A stretch of DNA of 46,337 nt. Source: Flavobacteriales bacterium. GTDB lineage: Bacteria > Bacteroidota > Bacteroidia > Flavobacteriales_D > Parvicellaceae. Every line of letters starts with the position of its first letter. The stretch's first letter is position 1. The stretch is from contig JAQWSL010000101.1 in the NCBI GenBank assembly GCA_029243225.1, positions 1-46,337 on the forward strand. The letters are read 5' to 3'. Under the pieces are notes generated by a model, which had not been told where the DNA came from, searched no databases, and saw nothing but the letters and a program-made list of their open reading frames with translations. Of this stretch, positions 34,089 through 42,076 are shown one piece after another. Position numbers and translations under genes: made by a program.

Positions 34089-36107
34089 ATGGAATTTAAT
34101 CTTGATTCTTCTTTCAAACCCACTGGTGATCAGCCAGAAGCGATAAAATCTCTTTTAGAAGGTCTTAAAAGTGGTGCAGAAAGTCAAACACTTCTTGGTG
34201 TTACAGGTTCTGGGAAAACTTTCACTGTAGCTAATGTTATAAATGAAATTAATCGTCCAACTTTAGTTCTTTCTCATAACAAAACACTTGCGGCTCAATT
34301 ATATCAAGAATTTAAATCATTCTTTCCTGATAACGCTGTAGAATATTTTGTTTCATATTATGATTACTATCAACCCGAAGCATATTTACCAACTTCAGAC
34401 ACTTACATTGAAAAAGATTTAGCTATAAATGAAGAAATAGAAAAATTACGCTTAAGTACAACATCCTCTTTACTGTCAGGTAGAAGAGATGTAATTGTTG
34501 TTTCTTCTGTTTCTTGTATTTACGGTATAGGAAACCCTGCCGATTTTAACGAAGGAATTACTTTGGTAACTAAAGGGCAGGTAATTGCAAGAAATCAATT
34601 ATTACATCAATTAGTAGATAATTTATATTCAAGATCTGAATTGGAGATTTCTAGAGGGAATTTTAGAGTCAAAGGCGACACTGTAGATGTTTTTCTAGCC
34701 TATGAAGATTTTATTGTTAGAATTAACTTTTGGGGTGATGAAATAGAGTCTATTCAAAAGATTGACCCTGTAAATTTAAACTCAATTGAAGAATACGATC
34801 AATTTCAAATTTTTCCTGCAAATATTTTTGTTACAAGTAAGGATTCTGTGCAAAGATCTATAATTGAAATACAAGAAGATTTATTAAAGCAGATAGATTA
34901 CTTTAATGAAACAGGTAGGCCTTTTGAAGCTAAACGTATAAAAAGTAGAGTGGAGTTCGATTTAGAGATGATGCGTGAACTTGGTTACTGTTCAGGAATA
35001 GAAAACTATTCAAGGTATTTTGATAGACGAAAAGTAGGAGATAGGCCTTTTTGTTTGTTAGATTATTTTCCAGATGATTATTTAATGGTTATTGATGAAT
35101 CTCATGCAACATTGCCTCAAATAAAAGCCATGTATGGTGGTGATCACTCTAGAAAAGTAAATCTAGTAGACTTTGGTTTTAGGTTGCCTGCTGCTTTAGA
35201 TAATCGACCATTAAAGTTTACTGAATTTGAAACTATGGTAAAGCAGTCTATTTTTGTTAGTGCTACTCCATCTGATTATGAACTTGAAAAATCTGAAGGT
35301 ATTATTGTAGAACAAATTATTCGTCCTACAGGTCTTTTAGACCCTCAAATTATTATAAAGCCAAGGTTAAATCAGATAGACGATTTAATTAATGAAATTG
35401 AGATTGTCATTAAAAGAGAAGAGAGAGTTTTAGTCACTACACTTACAAAGAGAATGGCAGAAGAATTGGATAAATATTTATCAAATCTCGGTAAAAGAAC
35501 AAGGTACATTCATTCAGATGTTGATACGTTAAAAAGAGTTGAAATTCTTGCAGATCTACGAAATGGAGTTTTTGATGTTTTAATAGGGGTTAACTTATTA
35601 AGAGAAGGGCTTGATTTACCTGAAGTATCACTTGTTGCAATTTTAGATGCTGATAAAGAAGGTTTTTTGAGATCTGAAAGAGCGCTAGTACAAACTGTCG
35701 GAAGAGCAGCTAGAAACATTAATGGAAGAGTTATTATGTATGCAGATAAAATGACTAAGTCCATGAATAAAACAATTAACGAAACCGATAGAAGAAGAAA
35801 TATTCAAGAGAAATATAATATTGAAAACGGTATTACTCCAACTCAAATATTTAAAACAAAAGAAAATGTATTGGTTTCAGATAAAAAACATGATAAAGAT
35901 AATGTTGTTTATCAGGTTGATAATGACTTGTCTATTTCAGAAGATCCTGTTATTAAACAAATGAATAGAGATGAACTTGAATCGTCAATAAGACGAGTTA
36001 AGGATCAGATGAAAAGAGAGGCTAAAAAAGAAAACTTTATCGAAGCTGCTCATTTAAGAGATGAATTATTTTCCTTGAAGAAAATACTTTTGGATAAGTT
36101 CAGTTAA
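34089..36107 (+). CDS. uvrB: UvrABC excision nuclease subunit B
   Basis: DNA damage recognition helicase of nucleotide excision repair, 672 residues. Walker A is VTGSGKT (38-44), the beta-hairpin that probes the DNA reads YYDYYQPEAYLP (about 91-102), the Walker B is IDESHAT, and helicase motifs V and VI are LREGLDLPEVSLVAILDADKEG (in two parts) and QTVGRAARN. The C-terminal UVR motif for UvrC contact ends the protein (KKENFIEAAHLRDELFSLKK). It follows aroE by 5 bases. The run carries on to a small lipoprotein gene. Confidence 0.98.
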   Translation: MEFNLDSSFKPTGDQPEAIKSLLEGLKSGAESQTLLGVTGSGKTFTVANVINEINRPTLVLSHNKTLAAQLYQEFKSFFPDNAVEYFVSYYDYYQPEAYLPTSDTYIEKDLAINEEIEKLRLSTTSSLLSGRRDVIVVSSVSCIYGIGNPADFNEGITLVTKGQVIARNQLLHQLVDNLYSRSELEISRGNFRVKGDTVDVFLAYEDFIVRINFWGDEIESIQKIDPVNLNSIEEYDQFQIFPANIFVTSKDSVQRSIIEIQEDLLKQIDYFNETGRPFEAKRIKSRVEFDLEMMRELGYCSGIENYSRYFDRRKVGDRPFCLLDYFPDDYLMVIDESHATLPQIKAMYGGDHSRKVNLVDFGFRLPAALDNRPLKFTEFETMVKQSIFVSATPSDYELEKSEGIIVEQIIRPTGLLDPQIIIKPRLNQIDDLINEIEIVIKREERVLVTTLTKRMAEELDKYLSNLGKRTRYIHSDVDTLKRVEILADLRNGVFDVLIGVNLLREGLDLPEVSLVAILDADKEGFLRSERALVQTVGRAARNINGRVIMYADKMTKSMNKTINETDRRRNIQEKYNIENGITPTQIFKTKENVLVSDKKHDKDNVVYQVDNDLSISEDPVIKQMNRDELESSIRRVKDQMKREAKKENFIEAAHLRDELFSLKKILLDKFS

Positions 36108-36137
36108 ATTTGGAACGAATTGTGATTAAAAATAACT

Positions 36138-36563
36138 ATGAAAAAAATACCATTTATATTATTGTTTGTGATTAGTGGGTGTAGTTTAACTAAAAATAGC
36201 CCTGAAAAAGTTATTCCAAGTTTAATTATTCAAGACAACTATTTACCTGCAAAAGACAACGCTGATTTTACAATTATTTCTGCAGATTTGAAAAAAGATA
36301 ACCTTACTTTAATTGTTCAGTATGGGGGAGGTTGTAAAGACCACGAATTCAAATTACTTACTTCTGGGTTGTTTCAAAAAAAGAATCCGCCTAGATTAAA
36401 ACTTTTTTTGGAGCATAATTTCAATGATGATTTTTGCAAAAAACTAGTAATGGATACTTTAATTTTTAATGTTGAGAATGGAAAGTATCCTGGTAAAGAA
36501 AGTAAATATAAAGTAGAATTTGAATTAGAAAAATTCAACGAAATAATTCAATATAAATATTAA
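36138..36563 (+). CDS. Small hypothetical lipoprotein
   Basis: A 141-residue predicted lipoprotein with signal peptide MKKIPFILLFVISGC and lipid-carrying Cys15. The mature part is a single small beta-rich domain. Two further Cys (in GGGCKDHEF and DDFCKKL) could form a disulfide. I know GGCKDHEF-like patterns only from unnamed Bacteroidota lipoproteins; no function is assigned. It follows uvrB by 30 bases. Its TAA stop overlaps the TAA of the convergent gene, the two stop codons sharing bases 36561-36562. Confidence 0.7.
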   Translation: MKKIPFILLFVISGCSLTKNSPEKVIPSLIIQDNYLPAKDNADFTIISADLKKDNLTLIVQYGGGCKDHEFKLLTSGLFQKKNPPRLKLFLEHNFNDDFCKKLVMDTLIFNVENGKYPGKESKYKVEFELEKFNEIIQYKY

Positions 36564-37162
36564 ATATTGCTATAACCAATTGCTAGAACAATTGCACCTT
36601 TTGTAATTACTTTAATTTCTTTTCCTGTTTCTGGATCTATTTCTATCTCTCTGTCTATTGCAGGGATTATATAGCTTATGTAAAGTTTTTTAAGACGCAT
36701 TCTTATGATAATTTCTTCATCTACACCTTTTTCTCTTTTAACTTCTTTAAGCCTTTCAATCATTGGAGCTGTTTCAACTGTGAATTCATTACCTCCAACA
36801 CCTTCTTTTTCATAAAGTAAAACTCTTGAATTGTATTTACTTGGTTTGTCGTAGATTTCAACCTTTATCTGATCATATTTAATTCCATTTGAATTAAATG
36901 AGAGTCTGTATTCAGAATCTTGAACAGTTCCTATCTCAACTTCTTTTCTGTAATCATACTCTTTATAGGAAAAATGTGTTGTTTTAGAACCATCATATCT
37001 GTATGGTTTAAGGGCATTTCTACACACTTTTCTGTATTCAGACAATTCTGAAAGAAATTCTAAATAAGGATCAATATCATTTCTGTTTTGTGCAGAAAAA
37101 CTTGAACTAATTAGTATTATCAGAACAGGTAAAGCAAATATTTTTCTCATTGTTGTGTTCAT
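36560..37162 (-). CDS. Hypothetical secreted protein
   Basis: A 200-residue exported protein (signal peptide MRKIFALPVLIILISSSFSAQ; the ATG at 37150 would give the cleanest signal, the one at 37162 adds MNTT). The mature part has many Tyr and charged residues with alternating beta-strands (YRLSFNSNGIKYDQIKVEIYD) and ends in a hydrophobic strand (GAIVLAIGYSN). I do not recognise a family. It starts 3 bases after the stop of the lipoprotein gene and is clearly coupled with it, which suggests a shared envelope role. Confidence 0.6.
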   Translation of the reverse strand: MNTTMRKIFALPVLIILISSSFSAQNRNDIDPYLEFLSELSEYRKVCRNALKPYRYDGSKTTHFSYKEYDYRKEVEIGTVQDSEYRLSFNSNGIKYDQIKVEIYDKPSKYNSRVLLYEKEGVGGNEFTVETAPMIERLKEVKREKGVDEEIIIRMRLKKLYISYIIPAIDREIEIDPETGKEIKVITKGAIVLAIGYSNI

Positions 37163-37165
37163 TTG

Positions 37166-38047
37166 TTATTGTACTAGAGATTGACGTATATCAATAATCT
37201 TACCAGAAATTAAATCAATCTCTTCTTCAGTTAATTCAATGTCTAAATTGTCTTTAAACTCAGCTGATGATTGAATAGAGCCTAAATTGTTATACATTTC
37301 TAAAAGTTCAGAAATAGAATTATTTAATTCAAGAATATCATCAGATTTTTCACTTGTATGTTCTAAACCACCTAAAAGAATTTCTAGTATACCCATTTGC
37401 TCAGATAAAAGAATGCCAATGTTTTTATCAGTTTCTTTATCAAGTGTTTGCACACCTAAATACATGCCTTCAACCCAAGCTCCAATAAAATAGACTACTG
37501 ATAAGTCGTTCATTCCATTGTCATCAATGTATGCATCTGTATTTTCTTGAACATATATTAAGATGTCTACTATAGAATCTTTGTTTCCAATATTTTTTTC
37601 AAAGCGTGTTATTATATCTTCAGAATTAAAAACAGTTTCTAAACCTATTTTAGATCCTAAATTCTTAATACATCTTAAATATTCGCTTGCCTCATCATAT
37701 TGGTTATTAAGTACAGAATAAGCCAAGTCACAAGAATAAACACCAAAACATATTGATTGGCTGAATTTATCTGTGTAGTTATCTACATCACTTGCTGGAT
37801 TCGCAACGTTGGGTATGTATTCCATACCAGCTTTTTCTAAAATTAAACCAATCTGAATGGGTGACGGTGGGATAAACTGGAAGTCGTTATCCTGTTCTTC
37901 ACCTTGAGGGCTAGCATCATTTTCAGAAACTACATCATTTTCAGTTGAAACATCTTTAACTTCTGCTTCACTAGAATTACTTTGACAAGCAATAATTGAA
38001 GAAGATAGAATAAGAATAAATGCGTATTTGAAACTTTTAATAATCAT
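37166..38047 (-). CDS. Hypothetical helical lipoprotein
   Basis: A 293-residue predicted lipoprotein: signal peptide with lipobox IIAC (Cys21), then an acidic Ser/Glu/Asp/Asn-rich linker (22-55), then an all-helical domain (LDKETDKNIGILLSEQMG, LELNNSISELLEMYNNL). The linker directly after the Cys is rich in acidic residues, similar to the acidic export tags of surface lipoproteins in Bacteroidota. Surface exposure is therefore possible. No family recognised. It is followed by the small secreted protein gene after 3 bases; upstream, an 84-base gap separates it from the HAD gene. Confidence 0.62.
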   Translation of the reverse strand: MIIKSFKYAFILILSSSIIACQSNSSEAEVKDVSTENDVVSENDASPQGEEQDNDFQFIPPSPIQIGLILEKAGMEYIPNVANPASDVDNYTDKFSQSICFGVYSCDLAYSVLNNQYDEASEYLRCIKNLGSKIGLETVFNSEDIITRFEKNIGNKDSIVDILIYVQENTDAYIDDNGMNDLSVVYFIGAWVEGMYLGVQTLDKETDKNIGILLSEQMGILEILLGGLEHTSEKSDDILELNNSISELLEMYNNLGSIQSSAEFKDNLDIELTEEEIDLISGKIIDIRQSLVQ

Positions 38048-38131
38048 ATTTATTAGTAAAATAATTTTAAGCTAATATAAAAAAATACTTCAACGAAATA
38101 ACGTAAAAACCATTAAGATGCATTAAATTAA

Positions 38132-38560
38132 TTAATCATCAAATACCTGAATATCTTTTGTTACCGTTATTAAATCAGTGAATTTTCCATTAAATCTAGT
38201 AGCTTTAACTAGGTGATTGTCTATCCAATGATAATTTCCACCTCTAGGTTTATTCATTAGCAGTCCGTGATATTTGAAACCGTGCTTTTTCAACCATGTT
38301 TCAGTAAAATTTCTGTGTTCTTCTGTTCTAGAAGTGAAAAATGTTATTATATGGCCTTCATCAAACCATTTGTTAAGTATTTCTAAAGCGTCTGGAAAGG
38401 GTTTGCATGTTAACATTCTTTCAGGCTCTTCGTTAGGAACATCTTCAGTTATGGTGCCATCAATATCAATTAAATAATTTATGACATCTTCTTTTAGAAT
38501 GGGACTTATGGCTTTGCCATCTTCTCCAAGTTTAGTCTTTAATTCTTTGTTTTCACCCAT
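38132..38560 (-). CDS. HAD-like phosphatase domain protein
   Basis: A 142-residue protein with the HAD catalytic motif I (IDIDGTITED, aspartates D33 and D35), motif II (TFFTSRTEEH, Ser/Thr) and a lysine-bearing segment (MNKPRGGNYHWIDNHLVKATRF). It is small and lacks a cap. The closest picture is a C0-type HAD of the polynucleotide-kinase-phosphatase or LNS2 kind; homologues are sometimes mislabelled phosphoheptose isomerase. Substrate is unknown. It begins 13 bases after gap and so belongs to the rpoD-gap operon. Confidence 0.75.
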   Translation of the reverse strand: MGENKELKTKLGEDGKAISPILKEDVINYLIDIDGTITEDVPNEEPERMLTCKPFPDALEILNKWFDEGHIITFFTSRTEEHRNFTETWLKKHGFKYHGLLMNKPRGGNYHWIDNHLVKATRFNGKFTDLITVTKDIQVFDD

Positions 38561-38573
38561 AACAATTGAAGTT

Positions 38574-40034
38574 TTAGTAATATATTAATCTTCTAACTTT
38601 AGATATGTATTTTGCAACTCTTATTACTTGTTTAGTATAACCGTATTCATTGTCATACCAAGAATATAATACACAATTTAAACCATCTTCAGAAACTATA
38701 GTAGCATTACTGTCAAACACAGAAGCACATACATTACCAATAATATCATTTGAAACAAGTTCGTTGCTTATTTCATATTTGATTTGATTAACTAGTTCAC
38801 CTTCTAATGCAGCACTTTTCATTAAATTATTTAATTCATCTAAAGATGTTTGCTTATTTAATGTGAGCTTAATTATGGCTAACGAACCATTTGGAGTAGG
38901 TACTCTTACAGCATTAGCTGTTAATTTGCCAGCTAGAGAAGGAATTACCTTAGTAACTGCTTTTCCAGCACCAGTAGATGTAATTACCATATTAATAGCC
39001 GCAGACCTTCCTCTTCTTGGCTTTTTATGCATGTTATCCAATAAGTTTTGATCATTGGTATATGCATGAACAGTTTCAATGTGTCCGTTTTTAACACCTA
39101 AATTATCTTCAACAATTTTTAAAACTGGTGATATTGCATTAGTTGTACATGATGCAGCTGAAAATATACTTTCATTTTCAAGATCTAATTCCTTGTGGTT
39201 AATTCCATAAACAATGTTAGGAACACCACTTCCAGGAGCAGTTAATAGTACTTTGGAAGAACCTTTAGATTTTAAATGTCTACCTAATGCTTCTCGATCT
39301 TTAAATACACCTGTATTGTCAACAATTAAGGCGTTATTAATACCATAAGATGTATAATCAATGTCTTCTGGGTTTTTAGCTTCAATAAGTTTGACCTGTT
39401 GACCATTTATAATTAATGCTTGATTTTCATAATCTTCAATAACAGAACCTTTAAATGAACCATGAACTGAGTCATTTCTAAGAAGTGATGCTCGTTTTTT
39501 TATTTGAGAATCGTCTACAGTTCTAATTACAATTGCTCTAAGCCTTAATTGTTGTCCTTTTCCAGCTTGCTTAATTAGCTCTCTTGCTGCTAACCTTCCA
39601 ATTCTTCCAAATCCGTATAAAACAACATCTTGAGGGCTAAAGTTGTGCTTTTCAGAACCTAAAAAGTTATTTAAAATATCATTTAAAAAATCAGAAATAG
39701 AGTTGTAATTTTCTTTTACAGCAAGGTATTCTCCAGTAATTTTACCTACATCTAATTTAGATGGAGCTAAATCAAGAGTACTCAATGTTTTAGCAACCTC
39801 TGCTACATTATAAATGTCTATGGTTTTATTTAAAACTTTTTCTGCATAATCAAATAAATTAATTAATTCTGATGAGCTAATGTCAACAAGGTGATTTCTG
39901 TAAAAAACCAATTCTACTCCTTTTTCATACATTAATCTACCAACAGCAGTAATTAATTCTACAGCAGATTTTTCTTGTTTAACATATTCATTCAAACCAG
40001 CTTCGTAGCCTGTTTTTGCTTCAGTTGTTGTCAT
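38574..40034 (-). CDS. gap: Glyceraldehyde-3-phosphate dehydrogenase, long type
   Basis: Glycolytic/gluconeogenic oxidoreductase, 486 residues. The NAD-binding start YGFGRIGR is at 140-147, not near residue 5 as in ordinary GAPDH, because an extra helical N-terminal domain of ~135 residues is present. The active-site SAASCTTN has Cys296; HAYTNDQNL, RRGRSAAINM, RVPTPNGS and WYDNEYGY follow. Such long forms form a distinct group found in Bacteroidota and some Proteobacteria. The gene starts 10 bases after rpoD and is probably co-transcribed. Confidence 0.94.
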   Translation of the reverse strand: MTTTEAKTGYEAGLNEYVKQEKSAVELITAVGRLMYEKGVELVFYRNHLVDISSSELINLFDYAEKVLNKTIDIYNVAEVAKTLSTLDLAPSKLDVGKITGEYLAVKENYNSISDFLNDILNNFLGSEKHNFSPQDVVLYGFGRIGRLAARELIKQAGKGQQLRLRAIVIRTVDDSQIKKRASLLRNDSVHGSFKGSVIEDYENQALIINGQQVKLIEAKNPEDIDYTSYGINNALIVDNTGVFKDREALGRHLKSKGSSKVLLTAPGSGVPNIVYGINHKELDLENESIFSAASCTTNAISPVLKIVEDNLGVKNGHIETVHAYTNDQNLLDNMHKKPRRGRSAAINMVITSTGAGKAVTKVIPSLAGKLTANAVRVPTPNGSLAIIKLTLNKQTSLDELNNLMKSAALEGELVNQIKYEISNELVSNDIIGNVCASVFDSNATIVSEDGLNCVLYSWYDNEYGYTKQVIRVAKYISKVRRLIYY

Positions 40035-40044
40035 TTTAATTGTT

Positions 40045-40908
40045 TTATCCTAAGTAGGCTTTTAGTAATTTACTTCTCGATGTGTGTCTTAATCTTCTAA
40101 TTGCTTTTTCTTTAATCTGACGGACTCTTTCTCTTGTTAAGTCAAATTTCGCTCCTATTTCTTCTAATGTAAGACCGTGCTGTAATCCGATTCCAAAGAA
40201 TAATTGAATAACGTCTCTTTCTCTTTCAGTAAGAGTGGATAGAGATCTGCCTATTTCTCTTTGAAGAGATTCCATCATTAATTCTCGATCTGCTTTTGGA
40301 CTATCGTTATTCACCATTACATCTAATAGAGAATTATCTTCACCATCAACAAATGGAGCATCTACTGAAATATGTCTTCCGCTCACTTTAAGTGAATCAT
40401 TTACTTTTTCTTCTGGAAGGTCTAAAGCCTTTGCTAATTCATCTGAACTTGGCGGTCTTTCAAATTCTTGTTCTAGTTTAGAAAATGCTTTGTTTATTTT
40501 ATTAATTGATCCTACTTGATTTAATGGAAGCCTTACAATTCTCGATTGTTCGGCTAATGCTTGTAAAATGGATTGTCTAATCCACCAAACAGCATAAGAA
40601 ATAAACTTAAACCCTCTTGTTTCATCGAATCGTTGAGCTGCTTTAATAAGGCCTAAGTTTCCTTCATTAATTAAATCTGGAAGTGTTAAGCCTTGGTTTT
40701 GATATTGTTTGGCTACGGAGACAACAAACCTTAGGTTAGCTTTTGTTAATTTTTCAAGAGCAACTTGATCTCCTTGTTTAATTCGTTGAGCTAATTCTAC
40801 CTCTTGTTCAGCAGTAATTAGGTCCTCTTTACCTATTTCTTGTAAATATTTATCTAATGATTGACTTTCTCTGTTGGTGATGGATTTAGTAATCTTTAAT
40901 TGTCTCAT
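40045..40908 (-). CDS. rpoD: Primary RNA polymerase sigma factor (RpoD/SigA)
   Basis: The housekeeping sigma factor of Bacteroidota, 287 residues. It lacks region 1.1 and starts [26 protein letters not shown] (region 1.2 in two parts). Region 2 is [21 protein letters not shown]-like [13 protein letters not shown] and [15 protein letters not shown]; region 3 has [11 protein letters not shown]; region 4 has [14 protein letters not shown] and [17 protein letters not shown]. Proteins of this type recognise the TTG / TAnnTTTG promoters. A consensus promoter of that type lies upstream. It heads the operon with gap and the HAD gene. Confidence 0.96.
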   Translation of the reverse strand: MRQLKITKSITNRESQSLDKYLQEIGKEDLITAEQEVELAQRIKQGDQVALEKLTKANLRFVVSVAKQYQNQGLTLPDLINEGNLGLIKAAQRFDETRGFKFISYAVWWIRQSILQALAEQSRIVRLPLNQVGSINKINKAFSKLEQEFERPPSSDELAKALDLPEEKVNDSLKVSGRHISVDAPFVDGEDNSLLDVMVNNDSPKADRELMMESLQREIGRSLSTLTERERDVIQLFFGIGLQHGLTLEEIGAKFDLTRERVRQIKEKAIRRLRHTSRSKLLKAYLG

Positions 40909-40957
40909 GTTTTATCTACTCTTTTTATCTGAAATACTTACTATCTGTAGTGTGCGG

Positions 40958-40988
40958 CAAATGTAATCTAAACAGTAAGTTAAGTCAA
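40958..40988 (-). promoter_or_regulatory. Predicted rpoD promoter
   Basis: On the minus strand TTG (40988-40986) is followed after 20 bases by TACATTTG (40965-40958), a full match to the Bacteroidota consensus. Transcription would start near 40952, about 44 bases before the ATG at 40908. The remaining intergenic sequence (40989-41174) is AT-rich and includes an isolated T7G6 run at 41049-41061, with no gene visible. Confidence 0.6.
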
Positions 40989-41174
40989 GTTAATGGTTAA
41001 TTATTTACACACTTTTTTACAGGAAATAAGTGATTAAAATAATGCTTCTTTTTTTGGGGGGAAACAAAATATAATTACCTGTAAATCAGAATTATAAACA
41101 TTGTTTTTGTTGATTAGTTGTCTGGATATTTGTTAATTTCTGTGAAATAATTGAATCAAATGTTAATAAGTGAA

Positions 41175-42074
41175 TTATAGAATTGAGAAGACGTTAAGCT
41201 GAGATCCTGCAAAAATCCCAAAACCTTGGGAAACATTGCTGTAAACTTGGACTGGCTGAGCAAATGGATTCCCACTTGCATTTTGATATAAATTATAGCT
41301 TTTGTTGTATAGGTATGCAGCCTCTGTAATGTTATATATTCTTACTTCAAAATATTCTAAGTCATCTAATTTGTATTCATATTCTCCGCTGTTTATAGCA
41401 ATATCAATGGTTTTGTTTTGTCCGTCAAAAGAAAAATCAGTAAAAATCCCATTATTTTCCCAGCGATTTGAACCGTAATTTTCAAATGTAGGGTCATCAA
41501 CTAGTATTGGAATGCTAAATTCATAAAATGTACTATCAATTACCCAGCTAGTTCCGTTCCAATAGTCATCTGTAAACCAACCACCAGCAGCAACTGATAC
41601 TAAATAATAATTGTTAATATTTACAGGGTCAGAAAATGTGATTGACATTTCTAATTTCTCTTCATCATCCACAAATGTTGTGTTGGTGTCAACTGAAATT
41701 ATAGAAATTGGAGTGGGTAAGTTATTTTCAGAATAGACAGATGTGAAGCCTGATGCTTCTGCTTCAACTCTATAATTTTCACCAAGTTGAGGGAACGTAA
41801 TTCCAGTGTAATGTCCTCCAAAGTCATGAGTCAGTATTTCAACCACATTGTTTTGATCGTCCATTATTCTAACTGTTGCATTTTCAATGTTCGATAACGA
41901 ACTTGTGTCAAGAACACTTAAGCTTTGACTTATGTGAACACTCCACCTGTTTTGATTCTCAAAAAGAGAATTAACAACTAATTTTGGTTGAGTTATTTCC
42001 CCAGTAAATGGAATGATTTTTTCGCAAGATGAAATTGTGAAAACTAATACTATTATAGCTATTGATTTTTTCAT
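41175..42074 (-). CDS. DUF4249 lipoprotein
   Basis: A 299-residue predicted lipoprotein (signal peptide MKKSIAIIVLVFTISSC, Cys17). The pattern after the Cys (EKIIPFTGEITQPKLVVNSLF) and the middle part (NATVRIMDDQNN, GENYRVEAEASGF, FSDPVNINNYYLV) fit the DUF4249 family. DUF4249 lipoproteins are typically encoded directly downstream of a TonB-dependent receptor, as here (2-base gap). They are thought to act as surface lipoproteins with that receptor, but the ligand is unknown. No metal-binding motif suggests which nutrient is taken up. Confidence 0.85.
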   Translation of the reverse strand: MKKSIAIIVLVFTISSCEKIIPFTGEITQPKLVVNSLFENQNRWSVHISQSLSVLDTSSLSNIENATVRIMDDQNNVVEILTHDFGGHYTGITFPQLGENYRVEAEASGFTSVYSENNLPTPISIISVDTNTTFVDDEEKLEMSITFSDPVNINNYYLVSVAAGGWFTDDYWNGTSWVIDSTFYEFSIPILVDDPTFENYGSNRWENNGIFTDFSFDGQNKTIDIAINSGEYEYKLDDLEYFEVRIYNITEAAYLYNKSYNLYQNASGNPFAQPVQVYSNVSQGFGIFAGSQLNVFSIL

Positions 42075-42076
42075 TT

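Noticed and set aside
36570-36600. CAATTG-6 bases-CAATTG stem as a terminator at the end of the lipoprotein gene
   Set aside because: CAATTG is self-complementary and common in AT-rich DNA; there is no strong T run after it, and it lies in the coding end of the convergent gene.
40909-41174. Possible small RNA or tRNA in the longest intergenic region
   Set aside because: No cloverleaf, no stable long hairpin and no terminator; only the rpoD promoter is convincing.
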